Source: Candidatus Dormiibacterota bacterium
GTDB taxonomy: Bacteria; Chloroflexota; Dormibacteria; Dormibacterales; Dormibacteraceae
Direction: 5' to 3'
NCBI GenBank assembly: GCA_003151935.1
Contig: PLYZ01000007.1
Span: 1 to 50,596, forward strand
DNA length: 50,596 bases
A model generated the notes under the pieces. The model was not told the DNA's origin and did no database searches. It saw nothing but the letters and a program-made list of their open reading frames with translations. The position numbers and the translations under genes were made by a program. Position 1 is the first letter of the stretch. Each line of letters begins with the position of its first letter. Positions 38,532 through 47,199 of this stretch are shown here, in pieces.

Positions 38532-39194
38532 ATGGCCCGAAAGCGACCGGATGTGCCCCTCATGATCGCCGGCCGTTCGACCCGCATGGAAGTCCTCGAG
38601 CTGCTTCGGCGCAGGGGCCGCTCAAGCGCGGAAAGCGTCGCCACCGACCTCGGCGTCACCCCCAACGCGGTCCGGCAGCACCTCACCAACCTCGAGCGGG
38701 ACGGGTTCGTGGTGAGCCACCCCGAGCGCAGCGGCCGCGGGCGGCCGGCCCTGCTTTTCTCCCTCACCGAACGGGCCGACTCCGTGTTCCCCAAGCGCTA
38801 CGGGCAGCTCGCCACGATGGTGCTGCAAGAGGTGCAGGAGATGGGCGGCCCGGAGGCGCTGGACGAGGTCTTCTCGCGGGTGGCCGCCCGGCACGCGACC
38901 GCCATCGAGCCCGCCCTCGACGGTCTCGACTTCGACGAGAAGCTCCGGCGGGTGGTGGCGTGGATCGGCCGGGCCGGCACGCTGGCCGAGCAGTCGGAGA
39001 CTAGCGAGGGAGCGAAGGTCACCATCCACAACTGTCCTTTCCGCAACACCGCGCTGAAGTTCCCCCAGGTTTGCACGATCACGCCTCACCTCATCTCGAG
39101 GCTCCTCGGCACGGCGGTGTCGCAGGCCGACTCCATCCACCGTCACGACCCCTTTTGCTCATTTGTCGTCGCACGCCCTACCGACGCTCACTAG
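38532..39194 (+). CDS. SufR-like transcriptional regulator
   Basis: A 220-aa protein from the ATG at 38532. Winged helix-turn-helix: RMEVLELLRRRGRSSAESVATDLGVTPNAVRQHLTNLERDGFVVSH. The C-terminal half carries HNCPFRNTALKFPQVC (Cys168 and Cys181, a C-x12-C spacing) and a later Cys209, the pattern of SufR proteins that bind an Fe-S cluster and repress suf operons. No suf genes follow. Instead nnrE overlaps the end by 32 bases. Confidence 0.72.
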   Translation: MARKRPDVPLMIAGRSTRMEVLELLRRRGRSSAESVATDLGVTPNAVRQHLTNLERDGFVVSHPERSGRGRPALLFSLTERADSVFPKRYGQLATMVLQEVQEMGGPEALDEVFSRVAARHATAIEPALDGLDFDEKLRRVVAWIGRAGTLAEQSETSEGAKVTIHNCPFRNTALKFPQVCTITPHLISRLLGTAVSQADSIHRHDPFCSFVVARPTDAH

Positions 39195-39855
39195 CCACCA
39201 GGTCAAAGAGGTCGACGCGCTCGCACAAGAGCGCCTCGGCATCTCGGTGGACTGGCTGATGGAGGCCGCCGGCTGGCAGGTGGCTCGCTTCTGCCCCGAT
39301 GCCACGACGGTCGTGTGCGGCGTCGGCAACAACGCCGGCGACGGTCTGGCCGCGGCTCGGCACCTTCATCGCTGGGGAAAGCTGCGGCGGGTGTGCTGCG
39401 TGGATCTCGCGCGGCTCCAGGGAGCCGCGGCACGCGAGCTGGTCGCCCTGCGGCGGATCGGAGTCCAGGTCTCGGGAGACCTGCGGCTCGACGGCGCTGA
39501 GGCCGTTCTCGACGCGATTTTCGGCACGGGATTGTCAAGGAGCCCCCAGGGCCCTTTTGCGGAGTGGATCGCCGCCGTCAACTCGTCCGAGCTGCGGGTG
39601 ATCTCGGTGGACGTGCCGTCCGGGCTCGACTCAGACTCCGGCGTCGCCTACGCTCCCTGTGTGCAGGCGCATACAACGGTCACGCTGGGGCTTCCCAAGC
39701 CGGGCCTTCTTGCGGGCGACGGGGTGCGCCAGGCCGGCGAGGTCTGGGTGGCGGACATCGGCGTGCCGTTCGAGGCTTACGCGATGCTCGGCCTGGAGGT
39801 ACCGCCGGACCTCTTCTCGGCCGCCGATCGGGTCAGGCTCGATTCCTTCCGATGA
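39163..39855 (+). CDS. nnrE: NAD(P)H-hydrate epimerase, YjeF N-terminal domain only
   Basis: A 230-aa protein starting with TTG. The Rossmann-like YjeF-N fold is recognised by DWLMEAAGWQVARF, VVCGVGNNAGDGLAAARHL and VISVDVPSGLDSDSG. It converts R-NADHX/NADPHX to the S form for repair. The ADP-dependent dehydratase domain (NnrD) that is fused in many bacteria is missing, so repair would need a separate NnrD elsewhere. It overlaps the regulator and the downstream MBL nuclease start. Confidence 0.85.
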   Translation: MSSHALPTLTSHQVKEVDALAQERLGISVDWLMEAAGWQVARFCPDATTVVCGVGNNAGDGLAAARHLHRWGKLRRVCCVDLARLQGAAARELVALRRIGVQVSGDLRLDGAEAVLDAIFGTGLSRSPQGPFAEWIAAVNSSELRVISVDVPSGLDSDSGVAYAPCVQAHTTVTLGLPKPGLLAGDGVRQAGEVWVADIGVPFEAYAMLGLEVPPDLFSAADRVRLDSFR

Positions 39856-40820
39856 CCCGTGAGGTCGTTTGGGACCACGGAGTCTCGCTGCCGGAACACC
39901 GGCTGTGGCTCGACCCGCTGGTGGTCCGGACGTTCGCCTTCATCTCGCATGCGCACACCGACCACGCGCGGCGTCACAAGGAGGCGCTGCTCACGCCCCA
40001 GACGCTCGCCCTGATCCCGGAATCCCGCCGGCCACGCGGCTGGCGGATGCTCGGCTACCACGAAACGATGCGCCGAGGCCAGGCCTCCGTGACACTTCAC
40101 CCGGCCGGGCACATGCTTGGATCGGCCCAGCTCCTGTTCGAGCACCACGGCACGACGCTTCTCTACACGGGAGACATCAAGCTTCGTCAACCTGGCGGCG
40201 CCCCGCCGACTTTTGTTCCGAGGGCCGACGTGCTGATCCTCGAGACGACATACGGCCGCCCGCACTTTCGTTTCGGCGACCCTGACTCGACCGTGGAGGC
40301 GATCGCGACGTGGTGCCGCCGCGCGCTTGACAGCCGTGTGACCCCGGTGCTGCTTTGCCACGCACTTGGGAAGACCGAGGAGATGATGCTGGCGCTTGCC
40401 CCTTACGGGTTCAGCTTCGCGCTCGAGAAGCGCTGCGCACCATGCGCGCGCGAGTATGCCAACGCGGGACGGCCGCTGCCCGATTGGGTTGAGCTCGACG
40501 CCGACTCGCCGGGCGGGCGGGTCGTGATCGCACCTCCCTCCGGGAAGGACGAGGTCCGGCGCCTGGGCCGCTACCGGACCGCGCTGGTCTCCGGCTGGGC
40601 CAAGGATGCGGAGTTCGCCCGCCTGTTCGGCGCCGACGCGACATTCGATCTCTCCGACCACTGCGACTTCGACGAGCTCATGGAGGTCGTCGAGCGATCG
40701 GGAGCCGACCAAGTGTACACGGTGCACGGATACACGGCGGATTTCGCGCGCCACCTGCGAAAAAAAGGCATCCGCGCCTCAGCGCTCGAAGCTACGGAGC
40801 AGCTGGCGCTGGCCCTCTAG
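39852..40820 (+). CDS. Ligase-associated MBL-fold exonuclease
   Basis: A 322-aa protein whose ATG overlaps the nnrE stop. The beta-CASP-like MBL fold is visible as SHAHTDHARRHK (His33, His35, Asp37, His38), HPAGHMLGS, YTGDIKLR, SGWAKDAEF, DLSDHCDFDEL and TVHGY. Related proteins are annotated as ligase-associated DNA exonucleases because they sit beside ATP-dependent ligases. An ATP-dependent DNA ligase follows at 41404, supporting a role in DNA end processing. RNA processing is the alternative. Confidence 0.82.
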   Translation: MTREVVWDHGVSLPEHRLWLDPLVVRTFAFISHAHTDHARRHKEALLTPQTLALIPESRRPRGWRMLGYHETMRRGQASVTLHPAGHMLGSAQLLFEHHGTTLLYTGDIKLRQPGGAPPTFVPRADVLILETTYGRPHFRFGDPDSTVEAIATWCRRALDSRVTPVLLCHALGKTEEMMLALAPYGFSFALEKRCAPCAREYANAGRPLPDWVELDADSPGGRVVIAPPSGKDEVRRLGRYRTALVSGWAKDAEFARLFGADATFDLSDHCDFDELMEVVERSGADQVYTVHGYTADFARHLRKKGIRASALEATEQLALAL

Positions 40821-41173
40821 CGCAGGGCCCAGCCGGAGCGGAGAACGGCGCCGCGTAGGTCGGCGTCGACGGCGGCGGCGTCGCTCAGCTTCGTGAGCAA
40901 CAGGTCAACCCACGCCGACAGCCGCACCGGCGGCAGCAGCTCGAGCTGCTCGTTCTTCACCCGTGCGCGGAAGCTGCGGCCCGCTATGTCGAGCACCAGC
41001 TCGGTGATGGGGCCGCGATTCAGGTGTCCGCGTTTGACCTTCGCCGAAGGAATCCGCTCGACCAGGTAGTCGAGCAGCTCGCCTGTATCCTCACCGCCGA
41101 CGATCGGAGTGTGACAGAAGACACATGCCCCCTCGAGGGGCAGCGCCGGGGCGGAGCACACTGCGCAGGTCAA
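40817..41173 (-). CDS. Zinc-ribbon protein
   Basis: About 118 aa from a TTG at 41173. The TTG overlaps the TGA of the upstream small gene (TTGA), which supports coupling and this start. CAVCSAPALPLEGACVFCHTP supplies two CxxC knuckles near the N-terminus. The rest is a mixed alpha-beta domain (ELLDYLVERIPSA, LELLPPVRLSAWVDLLLTKL). Unknown function; probably a small DNA- or RNA-associated partner of the nearby ligase and nuclease. Confidence 0.7.
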   Translation of the reverse strand: MTCAVCSAPALPLEGACVFCHTPIVGGEDTGELLDYLVERIPSAKVKRGHLNRGPITELVLDIAGRSFRARVKNEQLELLPPVRLSAWVDLLLTKLSDAAAVDADLRGAVLRSGWALR

Positions 41174-41382
41174 TCTGTATACCGCGTGATCGTTTGATCC
41201 TCGCGCCTCTTCTCGGCCTGGTAGAGGGGACAATCCTCGTAGTTGCGCACGCAGATGGGTGGGCTGTCGCGTAGCGCGTATTTCCGCTTCGACTGGCGGT
41301 CGACGTGGCAGTCAAACCTGTAAATGCGCAGCACTGAGCGTCGCTCTTTCATATATTCCTCGAGGTACGGGCAGCGTCGCAT
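41170..41382 (-). CDS. Small Cys-rich protein
   Basis: A 70-aa protein from the ATG at 41382. Four scattered cysteines (RRCPYLEEY, FDCHVD, PPICVRNYEDCPLYQ) and many Arg/Lys residues suggest a metal-bound basic protein. It diverges from the DNA ligase gene with a 21-base spacer and is coupled to the zinc-ribbon gene downstream. I recognise no family. Confidence 0.65.
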   Translation of the reverse strand: MRRCPYLEEYMKERRSVLRIYRFDCHVDRQSKRKYALRDSPPICVRNYEDCPLYQAEKRREDQTITRYTD

Positions 41383-41403
41383 CGCGATCTACGATAGGCC
41401 ACC

Positions 41404-43122
41404 GTGCTGGATTTCGCGCATGCGGCAACCGCGGTCGGCTCCACGCCCGCCACCCTCGAGAAGACACGTCTCCTCGCGGATTACCTGCGCGGCCTCGACG
41501 ATGATGACCTGCGCCGTGCGGCCGTTTTCATGAGCGGCCGGGCGTTCAGCCCGTCGCAAAGAAGGACGCTTGGCCTCGGATGGTCCACCGTGAGCAAGGC
41601 CGTGTCCTCGCTCTCCGGCCGCGACGAGGACGAGCTCGGCCTCATCTTTCGCAAGCACTCCGATCTGGGCGATTGGGCGGGTGAGGCACTCGAAGGGCGC
41701 ACGCAGCCAGAAACCGTGTCCTTGCAGGAAGTCGAAGCGACGCTGGAGGCGATTCGAACAGCACGGGGGAAGGCAAAAGAGGCCCCCCTGGTCCGGCTCT
41801 TACGCCGGCTTGACCCGGAGGCGGCGCGCTTTTTCATCAAGGTCATCGCCGGCGAGCTGCGCATCGGACTGAGCGAGGGCCTGGTCGAGGCGGCGATCGC
41901 GGAAGCTTTCGGCGTGCCGATCACGCAGGTGAAGCGCGTCCACCTCATCACCGGAGACATCGGCGAGACGGCGGTTCGCTGCAGGCACAAGCAGTTCGAC
42001 ACCACGACTGTCACCCTCTTCCAGCCGGTGCGTTTCATGCTCGCCAGCCCGGTGGAGACCGCCGCCGAGGCTTTCGGGCGAATGGGCGCGGGCAGCGTGT
42101 GGACGGAGGAGAAGTACGACGGCGTGCGCTGCCAGCTTCACCGGCAGGGCGACCGGGTCGAGCTGTTCTCGCGCGATCTAAAGGAGACGACGAGCGCCTT
42201 TCCGGAGCTCGCCGAGAATGCCCCGTCGATAGGCCACGACGTCCTCTTCGACGGTGAGGTCCTTGCACATCGGGACGGGCATGTGCTCAGGTTTTTCGAG
42301 CTGCAGCGCCGGCTGGGCCGCAAGAAGGTGTCGGCCGACCTCCGCCTTGAGGTGCCGGTCGTGCTGGTCGTGTTCGACCTGCTGTGGCTCGATGGCCGGC
42401 CGCTTCTGGACGAGGCGCTCGAGACACGGCGCCGGCTGATGGAGGGTCTTGGTCTCGAGCATCCGTTTCTGCTGGCGCGGCTCGAGGTGGCCACCGATCC
42501 GGACCACCTCGACCGGATCTTCGCGGAGACCCGCGAGCGGGGCAACGAGGGCCTCATGGTTAAAGATCCGCTGAGCCCGTACACCCCGGGCCGGCGAGGG
42601 CTCGCGTGGCTGAAGCTGAAGCGGCCGCTCGCGACCCTCGACGTGGTCGTGACTGCGGTCGAGTGGGGTCACGGCAAGCGCAAGGGCGTGCTGTCCGACT
42701 ACACGTTTGCGGTCAAGGACACGAGCACCGGTCGGTTGGCCAACGTCGGGAAGGCATACACGGGGCTGACCGACGCGGAGATTGCCGCCATGACCCAGCG
42801 CTTCCTGGAGATCACGGTCGAGGATCACGGCCACGTGCGCCTCGTGAAACCGGAGGTGGTCCTCGAGGTCGCGTTCGACTCGATCCAGCATTCGACGCGC
42901 CACAGGAGCGGCTACGCACTCCGGTTTCCGCGCATCGTTCGCATCCGCGACGACAAGCCGGTCGACGAGGTCGACACACTGGATCGTGTTGGTGAGCTGT
43001 ACGAGCGGTATTTCGGTGAAAAAACAGTTCCTTCTTTGAGCGAGGTTGCCGAAATGAGTCCTCCCTCCCGACCCGGCCCGCGCAGCGGGCCGGGTCGACC
43101 TCCCCACATGGTGGGGAGGTGA
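41404..43122 (+). CDS. ATP-dependent DNA ligase, archaeal/eukaryal type
   Basis: A 572-aa protein starting with GTG. An N-terminal helical DNA-binding domain (LRIGLSEGLVEAAIAEAFG) precedes EEKYDGVRCQLHR, whose lysine (Lys237) receives AMP. LFDGEVLAH, VVLVVFDLLWLDG, EGLMVKDP and LAWLKLKRPL are nucleotidyltransferase motifs III-V, and the OB-fold follows. It seals nicks, probably in repair. The last 20 or so residues (SPPSRPGPRSGPGRPPHMVGR) are encoded by two palindromes at 43069-43120 and are probably not part of the enzyme's ancestral end. Confidence 0.9.
   Translation: MLDFAHAATAVGSTPATLEKTRLLADYLRGLDDDDLRRAAVFMSGRAFSPSQRRTLGLGWSTVSKAVSSLSGRDEDELGLIFRKHSDLGDWAGEALEGRTQPETVSLQEVEATLEAIRTARGKAKEAPLVRLLRRLDPEAARFFIKVIAGELRIGLSEGLVEAAIAEAFGVPITQVKRVHLITGDIGETAVRCRHKQFDTTTVTLFQPVRFMLASPVETAAEAFGRMGAGSVWTEEKYDGVRCQLHRQGDRVELFSRDLKETTSAFPELAENAPSIGHDVLFDGEVLAHRDGHVLRFFELQRRLGRKKVSADLRLEVPVVLVVFDLLWLDGRPLLDEALETRRRLMEGLGLEHPFLLARLEVATDPDHLDRIFAETRERGNEGLMVKDPLSPYTPGRRGLAWLKLKRPLATLDVVVTAVEWGHGKRKGVLSDYTFAVKDTSTGRLANVGKAYTGLTDAEIAAMTQRFLEITVEDHGHVRLVKPEVVLEVAFDSIQHSTRHRSGYALRFPRIVRIRDDKPVDEVDTLDRVGELYERYFGEKTVPSLSEVAEMSPPSRPGPRSGPGRPPHMVGR
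43069..43120. repeat. Double palindrome at the 3' end of the ligase gene
   Basis: A 13-bp stem, CGACCCGGCCCGC/GCGGGCCGGGTCG with a 3-base loop (43069-43097), is followed at once by ACCTCCCCAC/GTGGGGAGGT (43098-43120, loop ATG). It reads through the end of the ligase frame. The second hairpin resembles the element at 24316-24396. Confidence 0.75.
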
Positions 43123-43138
43123 AGGGCTCTCCCGCGCT

Positions 43139-43876
43139 ATGAAGTTGACTTTTATGGGGACTGCTGGCGCGCGGTTCATGGTGGCCAAGCAGCTCGCGGC
43201 TTCCGGCGGGCTCTACATCGAGGAGGGAAATACGCGCATCAGCCTCGATCCTGGTCCCGGTGCGATCGTCCAGTACGCGAAGCGCAAGGTCGACCTCACC
43301 AAGCTCGACGCGATCGTCATCAGCCACCGGCACCTCGACCACAGCAACGACGTCAACGTGATGATCGAGGCGATGACCGAAGGAGGCTTCCAGCACCGCG
43401 GCCGATTGTTCTGTCCTTCAGACGCCCTCGACGTCGACCCGCTGGTGCTCAACTATCTCCGCCGCTTTCCGCAAGAGGTCGTGCGGCTCGAGCCCCAGAA
43501 GTCCTACACGGTGGGCGACGTCACCTTCACGACCACCCCTCGTCACGTGCACCAGGTCGAGACGTACGGCTTCAGGTTTGGCAGCCGTCTCGGATGGGTG
43601 ACCGACTCCGCCTACTACGAAGGCATCGCGGAGCAGCACAAGGCGGACGTGATGGTGATCCACCTTGTGTTGATGGACTGCCGGACGGGGCTTCCCCACC
43701 TCTGCCTCGACGATGCGGAACGGATCATCCGCGAGGCCAAGCCGCGGCTGGCCATCCTCACGCACTACGGCATGACGGTGTGGCGCGCGCATCCGTGGGA
43801 GCTCGCCGCGGACCTGACCCAGCGGATCGGAACCGAGGTCAAGGCCGCGCGCGACGGAATGAGCATCGAGCTGTAG
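43139..43876 (+). CDS. MBL-fold metal-dependent hydrolase
   Basis: A 245-aa protein. SHRHLDHSND (HxHxDH intact) follows ISLDPGPGAIVQY and VDLTKLDAIVI. PRHVHQVETYGFRF and LAILTHYGMTVW supply further metal ligands. The fold is close to the RNase Z/UlaG-like group. The substrate is unknown. It follows the ligase by 16 bases and abuts the GT87 gene, so the three may be cotranscribed. Confidence 0.85.
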   Translation: MKLTFMGTAGARFMVAKQLAASGGLYIEEGNTRISLDPGPGAIVQYAKRKVDLTKLDAIVISHRHLDHSNDVNVMIEAMTEGGFQHRGRLFCPSDALDVDPLVLNYLRRFPQEVVRLEPQKSYTVGDVTFTTTPRHVHQVETYGFRFGSRLGWVTDSAYYEGIAEQHKADVMVIHLVLMDCRTGLPHLCLDDAERIIREAKPRLAILTHYGMTVWRAHPWELAADLTQRIGTEVKAARDGMSIEL

Positions 43877-44995
43877 ATGACTCGCTGGCGCTGGCGCGGA
43901 TCCGTCGCGATGCTGGCAGTCGCGGTCGGCTTCGTCATCTACCCGCTGGTCGAAGGCCAGACGGACGTCATCAACTCGGACTGGCCCGCCTTCGCGACCG
44001 GCGCGCGCTTGATCGTCGAGAACCCGAGCCACCTGTACGACCTCGATGTCCAGCGCCGCACGGAGCTCCAGGTCACCGGCGGCCGCACCCTTGTCACGCT
44101 GGGGATCAAAGGCATCCTTCCGTTCCTGGCTCCGGCGTGGGTCGCGCTCATCGCGGTTCCGTTCGACCTCCTCGGGACGAATCTCGGCGGCCGGCTCTGG
44201 ATCCTCTTCGAGCTGGCCTGCCTCGCTTTCGGCCTGTTCCTGGCGGTGCGGCCGCGACCGCCGACCGAATGGGTGCCCGCTTTCGCGGGGGTGCCGACCG
44301 CGCTCCTGCTGCTCAACGGCCAGCTGGACGGACTCGTCGCTCTCGGAGTCGGCGCGGCGATCGCCCTGCGATCAAAGCCCTATCTCGCCGGCCTTGCGCT
44401 TGGGTTGACGCTGGTGAAGCCGCAGCTTGTTCTCACGATTGGGCTGGCCCTGCTGGTCACCCGGATGTGGCGTGTGATCGTGGGTTGGGCGGCCGCCGGC
44501 CTGGTGTTGCTGCTTTCGACCATGGCTCTCAACCCGCACTGGGTGGTGGACTGGCTGAAATCGGCGGGAAGTACGGTGCAGCCGGGCAGCCGCGAGGTCG
44601 ACATTGCACACTTCGGAACGCTGCTTCCCGCGGGAGGGCAGGCGTTGGCCGAGGTGGTACTCACGCTCGCAGCCGTGGTCGCCGTCGTTGGGCTGGCCTG
44701 GCGGCGTCGCGACGATCTCCGGTCGGCTGCCACGGTCATCGTTGCGGGCGGAGTCCTGGCCGCTCCACATGCGCTGGCGACCGACCTTGTGCTCGTCGCG
44801 GTAGCGCTTGCTATCTGGGGCAAAGCTCAGTGGTACGACTGGCTGCTGCTGTCGGTCGGTGCCGCGATCGCGGCTCTCGCTCTAGCGCCATTTCCCGCCG
44901 TGGTGGGATTGATCGTGATCGGCTGGGTTTGCCTCCGGGCAGGCGGGATTCTTACCTGGTGGCGGCGAGCACCGGCACCGCTGTCTGCTGGATGA
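43877..44995 (+). CDS. GT87-family integral membrane glycosyltransferase
   Basis: A 372-aa protein with about ten hydrophobic segments. NSDWPAFATGARLIVENPSHLYDLDVQ in the first loop, PFLAPAWVALIAVPF, LLNGQLDGLVALGVGAA and LALGLTLVKPQLVLTIGLALLV match the DUF2029/GT87 polyprenyl-phosphate-mannose mannosyltransferase family. It should add a sugar outside the membrane using a lipid-linked donor. The ATG abuts the stop of the MBL gene. Confidence 0.78.
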   Translation: MTRWRWRGSVAMLAVAVGFVIYPLVEGQTDVINSDWPAFATGARLIVENPSHLYDLDVQRRTELQVTGGRTLVTLGIKGILPFLAPAWVALIAVPFDLLGTNLGGRLWILFELACLAFGLFLAVRPRPPTEWVPAFAGVPTALLLLNGQLDGLVALGVGAAIALRSKPYLAGLALGLTLVKPQLVLTIGLALLVTRMWRVIVGWAAAGLVLLLSTMALNPHWVVDWLKSAGSTVQPGSREVDIAHFGTLLPAGGQALAEVVLTLAAVVAVVGLAWRRRDDLRSAATVIVAGGVLAAPHALATDLVLVAVALAIWGKAQWYDWLLLSVGAAIAALALAPFPAVVGLIVIGWVCLRAGGILTWWRRAPAPLSAG

Positions 44996-45572
44996 TCCCG
45001 TCGATCAGCCCGTAGTCGACCGCCTCCTGGGGCGTCAAGAAAAAGTCCCGGTCGGTGTCGCGTTCCACCCGCTCGAGGGACTGGCCGGTGTGCTTGGCGA
45101 TGAGCTCGTTCAGCACGCCCCTGATCCGGATGATCTCTCGTGCGTGAATGTCCAGGTCGCTGGCCTGGCCCTGCAGACCTCGCCCGCCGATGAGCGGCTG
45201 GTGCATGTGGATGTTGGAGCTCGGCAGCGAGAACCTGCGGCCCTTCGCGCCGGCCATCAGGACGACGGTGCCGAAGCTCGCTGCGCGGCCGATGCACACC
45301 GTCGAGATGGGAGCCCGGACGTACTGCATCGTGTCGTAGATCGCGAAGCCGGAGCTGATCGTGCCGCCGGGGGAGTTGATGTAGATCTGGATCTCCTTTT
45401 CCGGGTCGTCGGCCGCCAGGTACATGAGCTGGGCGACGACGAGGTTCGCCACCACGTCGTCGATCGGCCGGCCGATAAGGATGATCCGATCCTTGAGCAG
45501 CCGCGAGTAGATGTCGAAGGTCCGCTCGCGGTTGCCGCCTTCGTTCTCGGTTACGGTCGGGACGTACCCCAT
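44952..45572 (-). CDS. clpP: ATP-dependent Clp protease proteolytic subunit
   Basis: A 206-aa protein from the ATG at 45572; the longer frame to 45809 reads into the upstream region. Catalytic triad: Ser99 in AASFGTVVLMAG, His124 in HMHQPLIGGRGLQG, and an Asp in ERDTDRDFFLT. The usual AASMG is AASFG here. INSPGG and EAVDYGLIDGII are also typical. It forms the tetradecamer chamber with ClpX, ClpA or ClpC, none of which is next to it. It overlaps the GT87 end by 44 bases. Confidence 0.92.
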   Translation of the reverse strand: MGYVPTVTENEGGNRERTFDIYSRLLKDRIILIGRPIDDVVANLVVAQLMYLAADDPEKEIQIYINSPGGTISSGFAIYDTMQYVRAPISTVCIGRAASFGTVVLMAGAKGRRFSLPSSNIHMHQPLIGGRGLQGQASDLDIHAREIIRIRGVLNELIAKHTGQSLERVERDTDRDFFLTPQEAVDYGLIDGIIQQTAVPVLAATR

Positions 45573-45632
45573 TGCTCCAGAACTGTACGAGATATATTCG
45601 GTCGGTTGGCTGGAGGGACAGTACTGGCTCCG

Positions 45633-46064
45633 GTGGACTTCTTCGGCGGGCTGCGCAAGGGGGTGAAGGCGAGGCTGCCGGCGCCCCTGCGAACGTTCAG
45701 CAGCGCGCGCGGGCGAGGCCGCCTCATGAAGCTGCATTTCGGCCGTCCGGAGTTTCACTACGAGGCCTGGCACCACACCGGGGACGGCCGGCTGGAGATC
45801 GGTCTCCACCTGGAGGGATCGCGTGACGACAACCAGGAGGCCTTTGACTTTTTTCGAGCCCGCATGGTCGAGGTCAAGTCGCTGCTGCCGCGCGCGGAGC
45901 TGGAGCCGTGGGACCGAGGCTGGTCTCGCCTGTACGAGACATTGCGAGCGCCGCAGCTCGACGAGGACGTGCTCGACAGTGCGGTCGGCTGCCTGTCAGA
46001 TTACATCGTCACGCTCCAGCCGCTCCTCAGCTCCTGGTTGAAGGAGGAGCATGGATCCGATTGA
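45633..46064 (+). CDS. Unknown protein
   Basis: About 143 aa from the GTG at 45633. A basic start (GVKARLPAPLRTFSSARGRG) precedes MKLHFGRPEFHYEAWHHTGDGRLEIGLHLEGSRDDNQEAFDFFRARMVEVKSLLP, a beta-rich then helical pattern that I cannot place. The ending RLYETLRAPQLDEDVLDSAVGCLSDYIVTLQPLLSSWL is helical. It overlaps the downstream aminotransferase by 14 bases. Confidence 0.6.
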   Translation: MDFFGGLRKGVKARLPAPLRTFSSARGRGRLMKLHFGRPEFHYEAWHHTGDGRLEIGLHLEGSRDDNQEAFDFFRARMVEVKSLLPRAELEPWDRGWSRLYETLRAPQLDEDVLDSAVGCLSDYIVTLQPLLSSWLKEEHGSD

Positions 46065-47199
46065 GGCGCGACACCTCTTCCCGCTGGTCGAGCACTACAT
46101 TCACATGAACCACGCAGGCGTCTCGCCGATGTCGCGGCGGGCGGGAGCGGCGATCGAGAAGGTCATCGACGCTTCGGTGAACCGGCCCTACCGAGACCAT
46201 TGGGCACAGGACGAAGCCGACCGCGTGCGTGAGCTGATCGCGCGCCTGATCAACGCTTCCGCAGACTCCATCGCGCTCACGCGCAGCACCGCCCACGGGA
46301 TGTCGCTGCTGGCCCAAGGCCTGGATTGGAACGCTGGAGACAACATCGTCGGTGCGACCGGCGAGTATCCGGCGAACGTGTATCCGTGGATGGCTCTCGA
46401 GCGCCGTGGAGTTGAATTTCGACAGGCCAGGCCCGTCGATGGACGCATCACACCCGACGTTGTTTTCTCATCGGTCGATGCTCGAACACGGGTTGTGGCT
46501 CTGTCCCACGTGCAGTTCTGGAACGGGTTCCGTCTGGATGCTCTCGACGCGATCGGCGCCGAATGCCGCCGGCGCGGGATCGTCTTCGCCGTCGACGTGA
46601 TGCAGAGCGCCGGCGCCTTGCAGGTCGACGTCGGTCGTAGGCCGATCGACTTCTGCGCGGCCGGCGCGGGCAAGTGGTTGATGGGTCCGCCCGGGATCGG
46701 CTTCTGCTTCTGCGCACCCGCGCTGCTCGAACGCGTCCGGCCAGTGGTCGTCGGCAGCGGCTCGGTGGCCGCACCGGATCGTTACTTCGAATACGACCTG
46801 ACGCCGGCGCCGAGCGCTCGCCGCTTCGAGGAATCGGTGGTCTCCGTGCTCGACACGGCCGCCTTCGGCGCCGCGCTCGAGCTGCTGCTGGAGGTTGGCA
46901 CGGAGGTCATCGAAGAGCGGGTGCTGGACCTCGCGTCAAGGTTGGCGACAGGCCTGGCAGATGTCGGTTGCGAGCTGTTGGAACCATGGCCGCGCTCGAG
47001 GACGGAGTCTTCTGGCATCGTTTCGTTCCGCAAGCCCGGGGTGAGTGCGACATCGGTCTTGCGGGACCTCAGCGCCGCGCATGTGATCGCTCGAACCCAT
47101 CAAGATTTCGTGCGCCTTTCGCCGCATTTCTACAACACCGAGGAGGAGGTAGATCGAGTGCTTGACGTGCTTTCGCCTGAACGAGTGATCCGGCAATGA
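46051..47199 (+). CDS. Class V aminotransferase (cysteine desulfurase/selenocysteine lyase-like)
   Basis: A 382-aa PLP enzyme. YIHMNHAGVSPMSRRAGAAI opens the fold, TRSTAHGMSLLAQGL and VVALSHVQFWNGFRLD fill the middle, FAVDVMQSAGALQVDV gives the PLP aspartate, and CAAGAGKWLMGPPGIGF carries the PLP lysine. The C-terminal domain follows. It may act on cysteine or an isopenicillin-type or kynurenine-type substrate; the exact reaction is not clear. It overlaps the O-methyltransferase gene downstream by 4 bases. Confidence 0.87.
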   Translation: MDPIEARHLFPLVEHYIHMNHAGVSPMSRRAGAAIEKVIDASVNRPYRDHWAQDEADRVRELIARLINASADSIALTRSTAHGMSLLAQGLDWNAGDNIVGATGEYPANVYPWMALERRGVEFRQARPVDGRITPDVVFSSVDARTRVVALSHVQFWNGFRLDALDAIGAECRRRGIVFAVDVMQSAGALQVDVGRRPIDFCAAGAGKWLMGPPGIGFCFCAPALLERVRPVVVGSGSVAAPDRYFEYDLTPAPSARRFEESVVSVLDTAAFGAALELLLEVGTEVIEERVLDLASRLATGLADVGCELLEPWPRSRTESSGIVSFRKPGVSATSVLRDLSAAHVIARTHQDFVRLSPHFYNTEEEVDRVLDVLSPERVIRQ

